Of a stretch of 64,000 nucleotides of DNA, positions 55,049 through 63,263 are shown piece after piece. A program made the translations under genes and the position numbers. The stretch lies in contig NZ_CP108938.1 of NCBI RefSeq assembly GCF_036347135.1, positions 2,294,001-2,358,000 on the forward strand, given 5' to 3'. Position 1 is the first letter of the stretch. Every line of letters begins with the position of its first letter. This stretch comes from Streptomyces sp. NBC_00775. GTDB taxonomy: Bacteria; Actinomycetota; Actinomycetes; Streptomycetales; Streptomycetaceae. The notes under the pieces were generated by a model. That model made no database searches. It was not told where the DNA came from and saw only the letters and a list, made by a program, of their open reading frames with translations.

Positions 55049-56416
55049 ATGAAGCAGCGCGGCAGGCACCGTCGTCGTAGAAGGGGACAGGCGCTGCGCG
55101 CCACCCTGGCCGGAACCGCCCTCGCGCTGACCGCGGCCGCCACCCTGATCAGCACCTCCCAGGCCACGGGAAGCGGCACTCCGGGCGGGCTGACGCCGCT
55201 CACGTCGGCCACCGCGACCGGTGAACTGCGTCTGCACGAGAACCTGGTCGCCCGGGACACCCTCAACACGCTCACCGAGGACATGGGCGGGAACGTCGGT
55301 GTCGACGGCGTCCTGCGGAGCGCCGACCGCTCGATGCGCGACAAGGCCGGCTGCGCCGCCGGCGAGCAGGGAGCGCTGCCCGTCGAGCCGGCGGCCACGC
55401 GCGCGTACTGCTGGGACAGCGGCGACGCCAGGACCCTCCAGTGGCAGCCACGGTCCGTGACCACCTCCGGTGACGCCGACGACGACGGCCAGTGGGGCGG
55501 GCACCGGGTGATCCTGGCCGGCTGGACGCACAACGACCAGCAGGCCACCGCGCCGACCCGGGACGAGGGCCTGGCCCGGATCGCCTTCGTCGACGCGACC
55601 GACCCCGACGCCCTCACGTACCGCTGGGTCCTGCTCGTCGCCCCGCGCGACGGCGGCAAGGACTTCACGGCGGTCCGCTCGGGCCTCGGCGGCATGGTCT
55701 GGTACCAGGACAAGCTGATCGTCACCGCCGCGCACGGCGCGGGCCTGCTCGTCTTCGACATGCACCGCATCCTGAAGGCCGACGTGAACAGCGGCGCCGT
55801 CGGCAGGGTGAGCGACGGCTACTCGGCGGACGGCTACCAGTACGTGCTCCCGGCCGTCGGCTCCTACGACGTGACCGGCGGCGCGTGTACGGCGGGCAGC
55901 GACAAGGCGGTCCCGTGCTTCGGCTCCCTCTCCCTCGACCGTACGACGGCGCCGGACAGCCTGGTCGCGACCGAACGGTCCACCTCCGGCGGCGCGGCGC
56001 GGTCCCGTGTCTGGCGGTACTCCTACAGCACCGCCGCCTACCGCACGGGCCTGCTCGCCGACTCCCGGGGGTATGCCGACGCGGTCGAGGCCTACGAGAC
56101 CAAGGCGGCAGGAGTGTCCGGCGTCCTGTCGCACACTCCGAGCGGCACGCGCGAGGCGCGGTGGTACGTCGGCCACGCACCGGACAGCCGCACCCAGCAC
56201 AGCACTCTCTGGCGGCAGACCGGGAGCGGCGCGAAGGCCGCCACCTGCACGGCGGACCAGTCGCACGCGTGCTGGGGCCTGGGCACCGCGTCCCTCTCCT
56301 ACTGGCAGGAGACGGGTGAGCTGTGGACGATGACCGGGGCCTCCGACGGCACCTCGGTGCGGGAGCGGGTGCTGTACGCCGTTCCGCTGTCCTCGGTCGA
56401 CGGATCGATGGAGTAG
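55049..56416 (+). CDS. Secreted protein of unknown function, possibly beta-propeller
   Basis: A 455-aa exported protein: a very basic n-region (KQRGRHRRRRRGQ), hydrophobic core (TLAGTALALTAAATL) and STSQAT near the cleavage site. The mature part has repeated beta-strand/loop units (for example GGMVWYQDKLIVTAAHGAGL, LVFDMHRILKADVNSGAVGR) and paired cysteines (CTAGSDKAVPCFG, CTADQSHACWG), suggesting a propeller-like extracellular protein that may bind a ligand. AGGAGG lies six bases before ATG 55049. No enzymatic motif was recognised. Its 3' end is duplicated in tandem. Confidence 0.75.
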   Translation: MKQRGRHRRRRRGQALRATLAGTALALTAAATLISTSQATGSGTPGGLTPLTSATATGELRLHENLVARDTLNTLTEDMGGNVGVDGVLRSADRSMRDKAGCAAGEQGALPVEPAATRAYCWDSGDARTLQWQPRSVTTSGDADDDGQWGGHRVILAGWTHNDQQATAPTRDEGLARIAFVDATDPDALTYRWVLLVAPRDGGKDFTAVRSGLGGMVWYQDKLIVTAAHGAGLLVFDMHRILKADVNSGAVGRVSDGYSADGYQYVLPAVGSYDVTGGACTAGSDKAVPCFGSLSLDRTTAPDSLVATERSTSGGAARSRVWRYSYSTAAYRTGLLADSRGYADAVEAYETKAAGVSGVLSHTPSGTREARWYVGHAPDSRTQHSTLWRQTGSGAKAATCTADQSHACWGLGTASLSYWQETGELWTMTGASDGTSVRERVLYAVPLSSVDGSME

Positions 56417-56436
56417 TCGACGAATCGATGGAGTAG
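56397..56436. repeat. Tandem 20-bp duplication of the gene end including its stop codon
   Basis: TCGACGGATCGATGGAGTAG (56397-56416) ends the secreted-protein gene; TCGACGAATCGATGGAGTAG (56417-56436) follows directly with one mismatch. Confidence 0.9.
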
Positions 56437-56487
56437 ACGGCTCGCTGGAGCAGACCGCTCGCTGGAACGGACGGCTCGCTGAAGTGG
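56437..56487. repeat. Three tandem 17-bp repeats
   Basis: ACGGCTCGCTGGAGCAG, ACCGCTCGCTGGAACGG and ACGGCTCGCTGAAGTGG follow immediately after the 20-bp duplication, in the gap before the acetyltransferase gene. Confidence 0.85.
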
Positions 56488-56582
56488 GAGTCGACTCGGG
56501 CCCGGGATCGCGCCCGGGTTCCCGAAAGCGGTTCCGGGGTCACTTTTGGAGGCCGGCGTGCCCCCATGGTTCCCTGGCTCGC

Positions 56583-57155
56583 ATGAGCAACGTCACTGTG
56601 ACCACCTGGTCCCTGGAGCAGACGGCCCCGACCGACCTGCTCCCCGCGAGCGCGCCCGACGGGGACGTCCGGATCGTACGGTCCGAGGTGCCCTCGCCCG
56701 AGTTCAGCCGCTTCCTGTACGCGTCGGTCGGCGGGGACATCCGCTGGATCGACCGGCTCGGCTGGACGTACGCGCAGTGGCAGGAGGCCCTGGAGCGGCC
56801 GGGCGCGGAGACCTGGGTCGCGTACGACAAGGGAACGCCCGCGGGCTATGTCGAGTTGGACCCGCAGGACGACGGTGTCGTGGAGGTCGTGTACTTCGGG
56901 CTGATCCCCGCCTTCCGGGGGCGCCGGATCGGCGGGCATCTCCTCTCCTACGGGGTCGCGCGGGCCTGGGATCTGGCCGGGCGCTGGCCGGGGCGGGCCG
57001 AGACCAAGCGGGTCTGGCTGCATACGTGCAGCCTGGACGGGGAGCACGCGATGGACAACTATCTGCGGCGGGGCTTCAAGCTCTTCGACACCAAGGTCGA
57101 GGAGCAGCCGGAGGTCACCGCACCGGGTCCCTGGCCGGGAGCCCGGGCCGTCTGA
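56583..57155 (+). CDS. GNAT family N-acetyltransferase
   Basis: A 190-aa acyltransferase. The acetyl-CoA-binding pattern is VVYFGLIPAFRGRRIGGHLL (about 101-120), with the R/Q-x-x-G-x-G/A-like loop RGRRIGGH, and the C-terminal NYLRRGFKLFDTKVEEQ strand is typical. The substrate is unknown. The ATG at 56583 lacks a strong ribosome binding site. A G/C-rich terminator hairpin follows at 57180. Confidence 0.87.
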   Translation: MSNVTVTTWSLEQTAPTDLLPASAPDGDVRIVRSEVPSPEFSRFLYASVGGDIRWIDRLGWTYAQWQEALERPGAETWVAYDKGTPAGYVELDPQDDGVVEVVYFGLIPAFRGRRIGGHLLSYGVARAWDLAGRWPGRAETKRVWLHTCSLDGEHAMDNYLRRGFKLFDTKVEEQPEVTAPGPWPGARAV

Positions 57156-57179
57156 CCTGCTGGTGGCCTGTCCGTGACC

Positions 57180-57212
57180 GGCTTCCGGCGCGTTTCGGCG
57201 GCGCCGGGGGCC
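57180..57212 (+). terminator. Terminator after the GNAT gene
   Basis: GGCTTCCGGCGC and GCGCCGGGGGCC form a 12-bp RNA stem (two G-U pairs) with a 9-base loop, just after the acetyltransferase and before the sulfur operon. Confidence 0.75.
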
Positions 57213-57316
57213 CGGACATGTGACCGACGCCACCCTTGTCTCACGATGCGGGACCAGGGTGTCCACATGGTGGATGAAGGTGGACTGGCCCGAGATCCCC
57301 GTGACACGCTTCCGTC

Positions 57317-57400
57317 ATGTCTGGAACTGGAATTGCCTTGGTGAGTCGGCGGCACGTCGACCTCGGCCGCATGTCCAGCGCCATCTGTCCGGCGAGCTGA
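57317..57400 (+). CDS. Leader peptide of the sulfate assimilation operon
   Basis: A 27-codon ORF encoding MSGTGIALVSRRHVDLGRMS followed by SAICPAS and TGA. The RRHVDLxR...SAxC pattern is that of short actinobacterial leader peptides found upstream of sulfur-metabolism operons. It ends 135 bases before sulfite reductase. The single Cys codon (TGT) near the 3' end could make ribosome progress depend on charged tRNA-Cys, coupling operon expression to cysteine supply. It has no function on its own that I can see. Confidence 0.75.
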   Translation: MSGTGIALVSRRHVDLGRMSSAICPAS

Positions 57401-57447
57401 CCAGTCCAGCAACGCCCGACTCTCCCCTCTTTGCGACCCTTGCGCAG

Positions 57448-57493
57448 TGACGCGCCCATACTTCCGTATGCGCCCGTATGCGCAGGTCAGAGC
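57448..57493. promoter_or_regulatory. Inverted/direct repeats between the leader and sulfite reductase
   Basis: CATAC-TTCC-GTATG forms a small stem, and GTATGCGC is repeated directly ten bases later. The structure lies between the leader peptide stop and the sulfite reductase ribosome binding site (AAGGA), where an attenuator would be expected. Confidence 0.4.
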
Positions 57494-57535
57494 CGCTGAC
57501 AGATCTGTCCCGCAGTCTCGAAGGACGTAGCAACC

Positions 57536-59230
57536 ATGGCCGCCACCCCGCAGAATCCCGCCGCCGCGCCCCGCCGCAAGGTGAGCCGTCACCGCGGCGA
57601 GGGTCAGTGGGCCGTGGGTCACTTCACCCCGCTCAACGGCAACGAACAGTTCAAGAAGGACGACGACGGTCTCAACGTGCGGACACGCATTGAGACGATC
57701 TACTCCAAGCGGGGCTTCGACTCGATCGACCCCAACGACCTGCGCGGCCGGATGCGCTGGTGGGGCCTGTACACCCAGCGCAAGCCCGGGATCGACGGCG
57801 GCAAGACCGCGATCCTGGAGCCGGAGGAGCTGGACGACAAGTACTTCATGCTGCGCGTCCGCATCGACGGCGGCCGGCTGACGACCGAGCAGCTGCGCGT
57901 CATCGGCGAGATCTCGCAGGAGTTCGCGCGCGGCACCGCCGACCTCACCGACCGGCAGAACGTGCAGTACCACTGGATCCGCATCGAGGACGTCCCGGAG
58001 ATCTGGAACCGCCTGGAGGCCGTGGGCCTGTCCACGACCGAGGCCTGCGGTGACACGCCCCGCGTCATCCTCGGCTCGCCCGTCGCCGGGATCGCCGAGG
58101 ACGAGATCATCGACGGCACGCCCGCGATCGACGAGATCCACCGCCGGATCGTCGGCAACAAGGACTTCTCGAACCTGCCCCGCAAGTTCAAGTCGGCGGT
58201 CTCCGGCTCGCCGCTGCTGGATGTGGCGCACGAGATCAACGACATCGCCTTCGTCGGCGTGAACCACCCGGAGCACGGCCCCGGCTTCGACGTCTGGGTC
58301 GGCGGCGGCCTCTCCACCAACCCGAAGATCGGCCAGCGCCTCGGCGCCTGGGTCCCGCTCGACGAGGTCCCGGACGTCTACGAGGGCGTCATCTCGATCT
58401 TCCGCGACTACGGCTACCGGCGGCTGCGCACCCGCGCCCGCCTGAAGTTCCTGCTCGCTGACTGGGGCGTCGAGAAGTTCCGCCAGGTCCTGGAGGACGA
58501 GTACCTCAAGCGGAAGCTCGTCGACGGCCCGGCCCCCGACCAGCCGGTCGCCCGCTGGCGCGACCACGTCGGTGTGCACCGGCAGAAGGACGGCCGTTTC
58601 TACGTCGGATTCGCGCCGCGCGTCGGCCGCGTGGACGGCACGACCCTCACGAAGATCGCCGAGCTGGCCGCGGGACACGGCTCCGGCCGTCTGCGCACCA
58701 CCGCCGAGCAGAAGATGATCGTGCTCGATGTCGAGCAGGACCAGGTCGACTCGCTGGTGGAGGGCCTCGAAGCCCTCGACCTGACCGTCAAGCCCTCCCC
58801 GTTCCGGCGCGGCACGATGGCCTGCACCGGCATCGAGTACTGCAAGCTCGCGATCGTCGAGACCAAGGCGCGCGGTGCTTCCCTGATCGACGAACTCGAG
58901 CGCCGCATCCCCGAGTTCGAAGAGCCGATCACGATCAACATCAACGGCTGCCCGAACGCCTGCGCCCGTATCCAGGTCGCGGACATCGGTCTCAAGGGCC
59001 AGCTGGTCCTGGACGACAACGGCAACCAGGTCGAGGGCTTCCAGGTGCACCTGGGCGGCGCGCTCGGTCTGGAGGCCGGGTTCGGCCGCAAGGTCCGTGG
59101 CCTGAAGGTCACTTCGGAGGAGCTGCCCGACTACGTCGAGCGGGTCCTCAAGCGCTTCCAGGCGGAGCGCGAGGAAGGCGAGCGCTTCGCCAAGTGGGCC
59201 ACCCGAGCCTCCGAGGAGTCCCTCTCATGA
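57536..59230 (+). CDS. Ferredoxin-dependent assimilatory sulfite reductase
   Basis: A 564-aa siroheme/[4Fe-4S] enzyme that reduces sulfite to sulfide with six electrons from ferredoxin. Two nitrite/sulfite reductase repeats are visible; the cluster and siroheme ligands are Cys in ACTGIEYCK (about 429-437) and NGCPNACAR (about 469-477). DRQNVQYHWIRIEDVPEIW is the conserved N-terminal repeat segment. AAGGA precedes ATG 57536. It is the first structural gene of the operon and its stop overlaps the next ATG by four bases. It resembles SirA/NirA of mycobacteria more than E. coli CysI. Confidence 0.93.
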   Translation: MAATPQNPAAAPRRKVSRHRGEGQWAVGHFTPLNGNEQFKKDDDGLNVRTRIETIYSKRGFDSIDPNDLRGRMRWWGLYTQRKPGIDGGKTAILEPEELDDKYFMLRVRIDGGRLTTEQLRVIGEISQEFARGTADLTDRQNVQYHWIRIEDVPEIWNRLEAVGLSTTEACGDTPRVILGSPVAGIAEDEIIDGTPAIDEIHRRIVGNKDFSNLPRKFKSAVSGSPLLDVAHEINDIAFVGVNHPEHGPGFDVWVGGGLSTNPKIGQRLGAWVPLDEVPDVYEGVISIFRDYGYRRLRTRARLKFLLADWGVEKFRQVLEDEYLKRKLVDGPAPDQPVARWRDHVGVHRQKDGRFYVGFAPRVGRVDGTTLTKIAELAAGHGSGRLRTTAEQKMIVLDVEQDQVDSLVEGLEALDLTVKPSPFRRGTMACTGIEYCKLAIVETKARGASLIDELERRIPEFEEPITININGCPNACARIQVADIGLKGQLVLDDNGNQVEGFQVHLGGALGLEAGFGRKVRGLKVTSEELPDYVERVLKRFQAEREEGERFAKWATRASEESLS

Positions 59231-59406
59231 GCGAGCGAGCGGCCCCCTTCCACTGCCCCTACTGCGGTGACGAAGACCTTCGTCCGAGCGAGCAGGGCCA
59301 CGGCGCGTGGGAATGCGCGGCGTGCAATCGAGCCTTCCAGTTGAAGTTCCTCGGGCTGCTGGCCCGGGGGCTTCGGCAGGACGATCGTGGAGGGGCAGAG
59401 ATATGA
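59227..59406 (+). CDS. Zinc-ribbon miniprotein of the sulfate reduction operon
   Basis: A 59-aa protein with two CxxC pairs (FHCPYCGDEDL and WECAACNRAF), a zinc ribbon. It overlaps the upstream sulfite reductase gene (59227-59230) and the downstream cysH gene (59403-59406) by four bases each, so translation is tightly coupled. A small protein in this position is, as I recall, usual in Streptomyces sulfate operons. Its role is unknown; a scaffold or metal-handling factor for CysH or sulfite reductase is plausible. Confidence 0.82.
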   Translation: MSERAAPFHCPYCGDEDLRPSEQGHGAWECAACNRAFQLKFLGLLARGLRQDDRGGAEI

Positions 59407-60113
59407 CGACGATTCAGGAAGAGCGTACGGGCGAGGACTTGAAGAGCCTCGCCGAGCAGGCGGGGCGCGACCTGGAGGACGCCTCCGCCCTGGAGATCCT
59501 CCGATGGGCCGTCGACACCTTCGGCAGGAAGTTCTGCGTGACCTCCTCCATGGAGGACGCGGTCGTCGCCCACCTCGCCTCCCGTGCCAAGCCCGGTGTG
59601 GACGTCGTCTTCCTCGACACCGGCTACCACTTCCCGGAGACCATCGGCACCCGGGACGCGGTCGAGGCCGTGATGGACGTCAACGTCATCACGCTCACCC
59701 CGCGCCAGACGGTGGCCGAGCAGGACGCCGAGTACGGCCCCAGGCTGCATGACCGCAACCCGGACCTGTGCTGCGCGCTGCGCAAGGTCAAGCCCCTGGA
59801 AGAGGGCCTGACCAAGTACGACGCGTGGGCGACCGGGCTGCGCCGCGACGAGTCCCCGACCCGGGCGAACACCCCGGTCGTCGGCTGGGACGAGAAGCGG
59901 CAGAAGGTCAAGATCTCGCCGATCGCCCGCTGGACGCAGGACGACGTGGACGCCTACGTCGCCGAGCACGGGGTTCTCACCAACCCCCTGCTGATGGACG
60001 GCTACGCGTCCGTCGGCTGCGCGCCCTGCACCCGCCGTGTGCTGGAGGGCGAGGACGCGCGCGCCGGCCGCTGGGCGGGACGCGCCAAGACCGAGTGCGG
60101 GCTGCACGAATGA
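59403..60113 (+). CDS. cysH: Phosphoadenylyl/adenylyl-sulfate reductase
   Basis: A 236-aa PP-loop reductase producing sulfite from activated sulfate. SSMEDAVVAHL is the substrate loop. The cysteines CC (about 122-123) and CAPC (about 205-208) are the four [4Fe-4S] ligands of the APS-reductase group, and the C-terminal ECGLHE carries the catalytic Cys. The cluster suggests that APS, rather than PAPS, is the main substrate, which is notable because cysC (APS kinase) follows. ATGA overlaps couple it on both sides. Confidence 0.93.
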   Translation: MTTIQEERTGEDLKSLAEQAGRDLEDASALEILRWAVDTFGRKFCVTSSMEDAVVAHLASRAKPGVDVVFLDTGYHFPETIGTRDAVEAVMDVNVITLTPRQTVAEQDAEYGPRLHDRNPDLCCALRKVKPLEEGLTKYDAWATGLRRDESPTRANTPVVGWDEKRQKVKISPIARWTQDDVDAYVAEHGVLTNPLLMDGYASVGCAPCTRRVLEGEDARAGRWAGRAKTECGLHE

Positions 60114-60181
60114 CGACCACGAACACGACCCCGCACACGACCGCGCACGCCGCGGACCCCACGATTTTCCAGGAGCAGCAA

Positions 60182-60718
60182 GTGACGACCGGAGCCACCG
60201 TCTGGCTCACGGGTCTGCCGAGTGCCGGCAAGACCACCATCGCGTACGAGTTGGCCGGCCGGCTGCGCGAAGAGGGCCACCGCGTCGAGGTGCTCGACGG
60301 GGACGAGATCCGCGAGTTCCTCTCGTCGGGTCTCGGCTTCTCCCGCGAGGACCGCGACACCAACGTGCAGCGCATCGGCTTCCTCGCCGAGCTGCTCGCC
60401 CGTAACGGCGTCAAGGCGCTCGTCCCGGTGATCGCGCCGTACGCGGACAGCCGTGAGACGGTGCGGAAGCGCCACCAGGCCGGCGGCACCGCGTACGTGG
60501 AGGTGCACGTCGCGACCCCGGTCGAGGTCTGCTCCGTACGCGATGTGAAGGGGCTGTACGCCAAGCAGGCCGCGGGCGAGATCTCGGGGCTCACCGGCGT
60601 CGACGACCCCTACGAGGCGCCCGCTTCGCCCGATCTGCGCATCGAGTCGCACACCCAGACCGTGCAGGAGTCCGCGGCCGCGCTGCATGCGCTGCTCACC
60701 GAAAGGGGTCTCGCATGA
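60182..60718 (+). CDS. cysC: Adenylyl-sulfate kinase
   Basis: A 178-aa kinase phosphorylating APS to PAPS. The P-loop is GLPSAGKTT (about 10-18), with DGDEIREFLS and the RRD-type helix. The lid segment and APS-binding motif VKGLYAKQAAGEI are present. The reading frame is open from an ATG at 60110 that overlaps the cysH stop; GTG at 60182 is preferred because AGGAG lies eight bases upstream and the resulting length equals that of the Streptomyces homologues I recall. The upstream 24 codons are Thr/His-rich. Its stop overlaps cysD (60715-60718). Confidence 0.87.
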   Translation: MTTGATVWLTGLPSAGKTTIAYELAGRLREEGHRVEVLDGDEIREFLSSGLGFSREDRDTNVQRIGFLAELLARNGVKALVPVIAPYADSRETVRKRHQAGGTAYVEVHVATPVEVCSVRDVKGLYAKQAAGEISGLTGVDDPYEAPASPDLRIESHTQTVQESAAALHALLTERGLA

Positions 60719-61677
60719 CGACCGCAGCCACTGTCTCCGAGTCGGCCGGCAGTTCCGAAGGCAACGCCGGGGGCATCAGCCCGTACACGCTGTCGCATCT
60801 GGACGCGCTGGAGTCCGAGGCCGTCCACATCTTCCGCGAGGTCGCGGGCGAGTTCGAGCGGCCGGTGATCCTCTTCTCCGGCGGCAAGGACTCCATCGTC
60901 ATGCTGCACCTGGCACTGAAGGCGTTCGCCCCCGCCGCGATCCCCTTCACCCTGCTGCACGTGGACACCGGACACAACTTCCCCGAGGTCCTGGAGTACC
61001 GCGACCGCACGGTCGAAAAGCACGGCCTGCGCCTGCACGTCGCCTCCGTGCAGGACTACATCGACCGCGGCGTCCTCAAGGAACGCCCGGACGGCACCCG
61101 CAACCCGCTGCAGACCCTGCCGCTCACCGAGAAGATCCAGTCCGAACGCTTCGACGCCGTCTTCGGCGGCGGACGCCGCGACGAGGAGAAGGCCCGCGCC
61201 AAGGAACGCGTCTTCTCCCTCCGCGACGAGTTCTCCCAGTGGGACCCCCGCCGCCAGCGCCCCGAACTCTGGCAGCTCTACAACGGCCGCCACGCACCCG
61301 GCGAACACGTCCGCGTCTTCCCGCTCTCCAACTGGACCGAGCTCGACGTCTGGCAGTACATCGCCCGCGAAGGCATCGAACTCCCCGACATCTACTTCGC
61401 GCACGAGCGTGAGGTGTTCCAGCGGGCCGGCATGTGGCTGACCGCCGGTGAGTGGGGCGGTCCGAAGGACGGGGAGACGATCGAGAAGCGGCAGGTCCGC
61501 TACCGGACCGTCGGTGACATGTCGTGCACGGGCGCCGTCGACTCAGACGCGTCCACGCTGGACGCCGTCATCGCCGAGATCGCCGCCTCCCGGCTCACCG
61601 AGCGGGGCGCCACCCGCGCCGACGACAAGGTGTCCGAGGCCGCGATGGAAGACCGCAAGCGCGAGGGGTACTTCTAG
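60715..61677 (+). CDS. cysD: Sulfate adenylyltransferase small subunit
   Basis: A 320-aa PP-loop subunit that adenylates sulfate to APS. SGGKDSIVMLHLALKAF (about 54-70) is the PP-loop; AVFGGGRRDEEKARAKERVF and REGYF at the C-terminus are family hallmarks. It acts with the GTPase subunit CysN, whose gene follows after two bases. Confidence 0.95.
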   Translation: MTTAATVSESAGSSEGNAGGISPYTLSHLDALESEAVHIFREVAGEFERPVILFSGGKDSIVMLHLALKAFAPAAIPFTLLHVDTGHNFPEVLEYRDRTVEKHGLRLHVASVQDYIDRGVLKERPDGTRNPLQTLPLTEKIQSERFDAVFGGGRRDEEKARAKERVFSLRDEFSQWDPRRQRPELWQLYNGRHAPGEHVRVFPLSNWTELDVWQYIAREGIELPDIYFAHEREVFQRAGMWLTAGEWGGPKDGETIEKRQVRYRTVGDMSCTGAVDSDASTLDAVIAEIAASRLTERGATRADDKVSEAAMEDRKREGYF

Positions 61678-61679
61678 AC

Positions 61680-63035
61680 ATGACCAGCACCACCGAACCC
61701 ACCGAGCCGCTGTCGGTCGAGCAGTTGTCGGCGACGACCCTGCTGCGCTTCGCCACCGCGGGCTCCGTCGACGACGGCAAGTCCACGCTCGTCGGCCGTC
61801 TGCTGCACGACTCCAAGTCCGTCCTCACCGACCAGCTGGAGGCAGTGGAGCGCGTCTCGGCGAGCCGCGGCCAGGACACCCCCGACCTCGCACTGCTCAC
61901 CGACGGCCTGCGCGCCGAGCGCGAGCAGGGCATCACCATCGACGTCGCCTACCGCTACTTCGCGACCGCGCGCCGCCGGTTCATCCTGGCCGACACGCCG
62001 GGTCACGTGCAGTACACGCGGAACATGGTCACCGGCGCCTCGACGGCCGACCTGGCCGTCGTCCTCGTCGACGCCCGCAACGGCGTCATCGAGCAGACCC
62101 GCAGGCACGCCGCCGTCGCCGCGCTGCTGCGCGTCCCGCACGTCGTCCTCGCCGTCAACAAGATGGACCTCGTCGAGTACAAGGAGTCCGTCTTCGCGGC
62201 GATCGCCGAGGAGTTCACGGCGTACGCCTCCGAGCTGGGCGTTCCCGAGATCACCGCGATCCCGATCTCGGCGCTCGCCGGTGACAACGTGGTGGACCCG
62301 TCCGCGAACATGGACTGGTACGGCGGCCCGACCGTCCTGGAGCACCTGGAGACGGTGCCGGTCAGCCACGACCTGGCGCACTGCCACGCCCGGCTGCCCG
62401 TGCAGTACGTGATCCGCCCGCAGACCGCCGAGCACCCGGACTACCGGGGTTACGCCGGTCAGATCGCGGCCGGTACGTTCCGCGTCGGCGACAGCGTGAC
62501 CGTGCTGCCCTCCGGCCGTACCTCGAAGGTCTCCGGGATCGATCTGCTGGGCAAGGCGGTCGACGTCGCGTGGACCCCGCAGTCGGTGACCCTCCTGCTG
62601 GAGGACGACATCGACATCTCGCGCGGCGACCTGATCGTGCCGAGCAAGGACGCGCCCGCGACCACCCAGGATGTCGAGGCGACCGTCTGCCACGTCGCCG
62701 ACCAGCCGCTCACCGTCGGCCACCGCGTGCTGCTCAAGCACGGCACCCGCACGGTCAAGGCGATCGTCAAGGACATCCCGTCCCGGCTGACGCTGGACGA
62801 CCTGTCGCTGCACCCGCACCCCGGGCAGCTGGTCGCCAACGACATCGGCCGCGTCGTGATCCGTACCGCCGAGCCGCTGCCGCTCGACTCGTACGCCGAC
62901 TCCCGCCGCACCGGCGCGTTCATCCTGATCGACCCGGCGGACGGCACCACCCTGACCGCGGGCATGGTCGGCGAGTCGTTCGCCGCGCCGCAGCCGGTCA
63001 AGGACGAGGCCGACGACGACGGTTGGGACTTCTGA
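61680..63035 (+). CDS. cysN: Sulfate adenylyltransferase large (GTPase) subunit
   Basis: A 451-aa EF-Tu-like GTPase that couples GTP hydrolysis to APS synthesis by CysD. G motifs are AGSVDDGKST (about 27-36), the DTPGH at about 105-109 and NKMD at about 160. Beta-barrel domains II and III follow to the end, with no fused kinase domain, consistent with a separate cysC. It starts 2 bases after the cysD stop. Confidence 0.95.
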   Translation: MTSTTEPTEPLSVEQLSATTLLRFATAGSVDDGKSTLVGRLLHDSKSVLTDQLEAVERVSASRGQDTPDLALLTDGLRAEREQGITIDVAYRYFATARRRFILADTPGHVQYTRNMVTGASTADLAVVLVDARNGVIEQTRRHAAVAALLRVPHVVLAVNKMDLVEYKESVFAAIAEEFTAYASELGVPEITAIPISALAGDNVVDPSANMDWYGGPTVLEHLETVPVSHDLAHCHARLPVQYVIRPQTAEHPDYRGYAGQIAAGTFRVGDSVTVLPSGRTSKVSGIDLLGKAVDVAWTPQSVTLLLEDDIDISRGDLIVPSKDAPATTQDVEATVCHVADQPLTVGHRVLLKHGTRTVKAIVKDIPSRLTLDDLSLHPHPGQLVANDIGRVVIRTAEPLPLDSYADSRRTGAFILIDPADGTTLTAGMVGESFAAPQPVKDEADDDGWDF

Positions 63036-63036
63036 C

Positions 63037-63141
63037 ATGAACCCGGTCGACATCTACTCCACGTTCGCGAAGGAGGGCGGCCGCGTCGGCAGCGGCGCCC
63101 TCGGCAGCGGGCAGGGCGGAGTGGCGCGATGTGCGCGATGA
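63037..63141 (+). CDS. Possible short ORF after cysN
   Basis: ATG at 63037, one base after the cysN stop, opens a 34-codon frame (MNPVDIYSTFAKEGGRVGSG then Gly/Ala-rich sequence). Its location suggests translational coupling, but composition is weak and no ribosome binding site is clear beyond the cysN end. It may be a remnant of a lost gene or a spacer frame. Confidence 0.3.
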   Translation: MNPVDIYSTFAKEGGRVGSGALGSGQGGVARCAR

Positions 63142-63263
63142 CGTACGCGCACCGCTTGCGCGCCCCGTCCCCCCACCCGCCGTCGCGGACAAGACGAAGA
63201 CCTGCCGACCTTCCCGGCCACGCCTGAAACGTGACCGCCGGGCCAACGAGAGGAACCCCTCCC

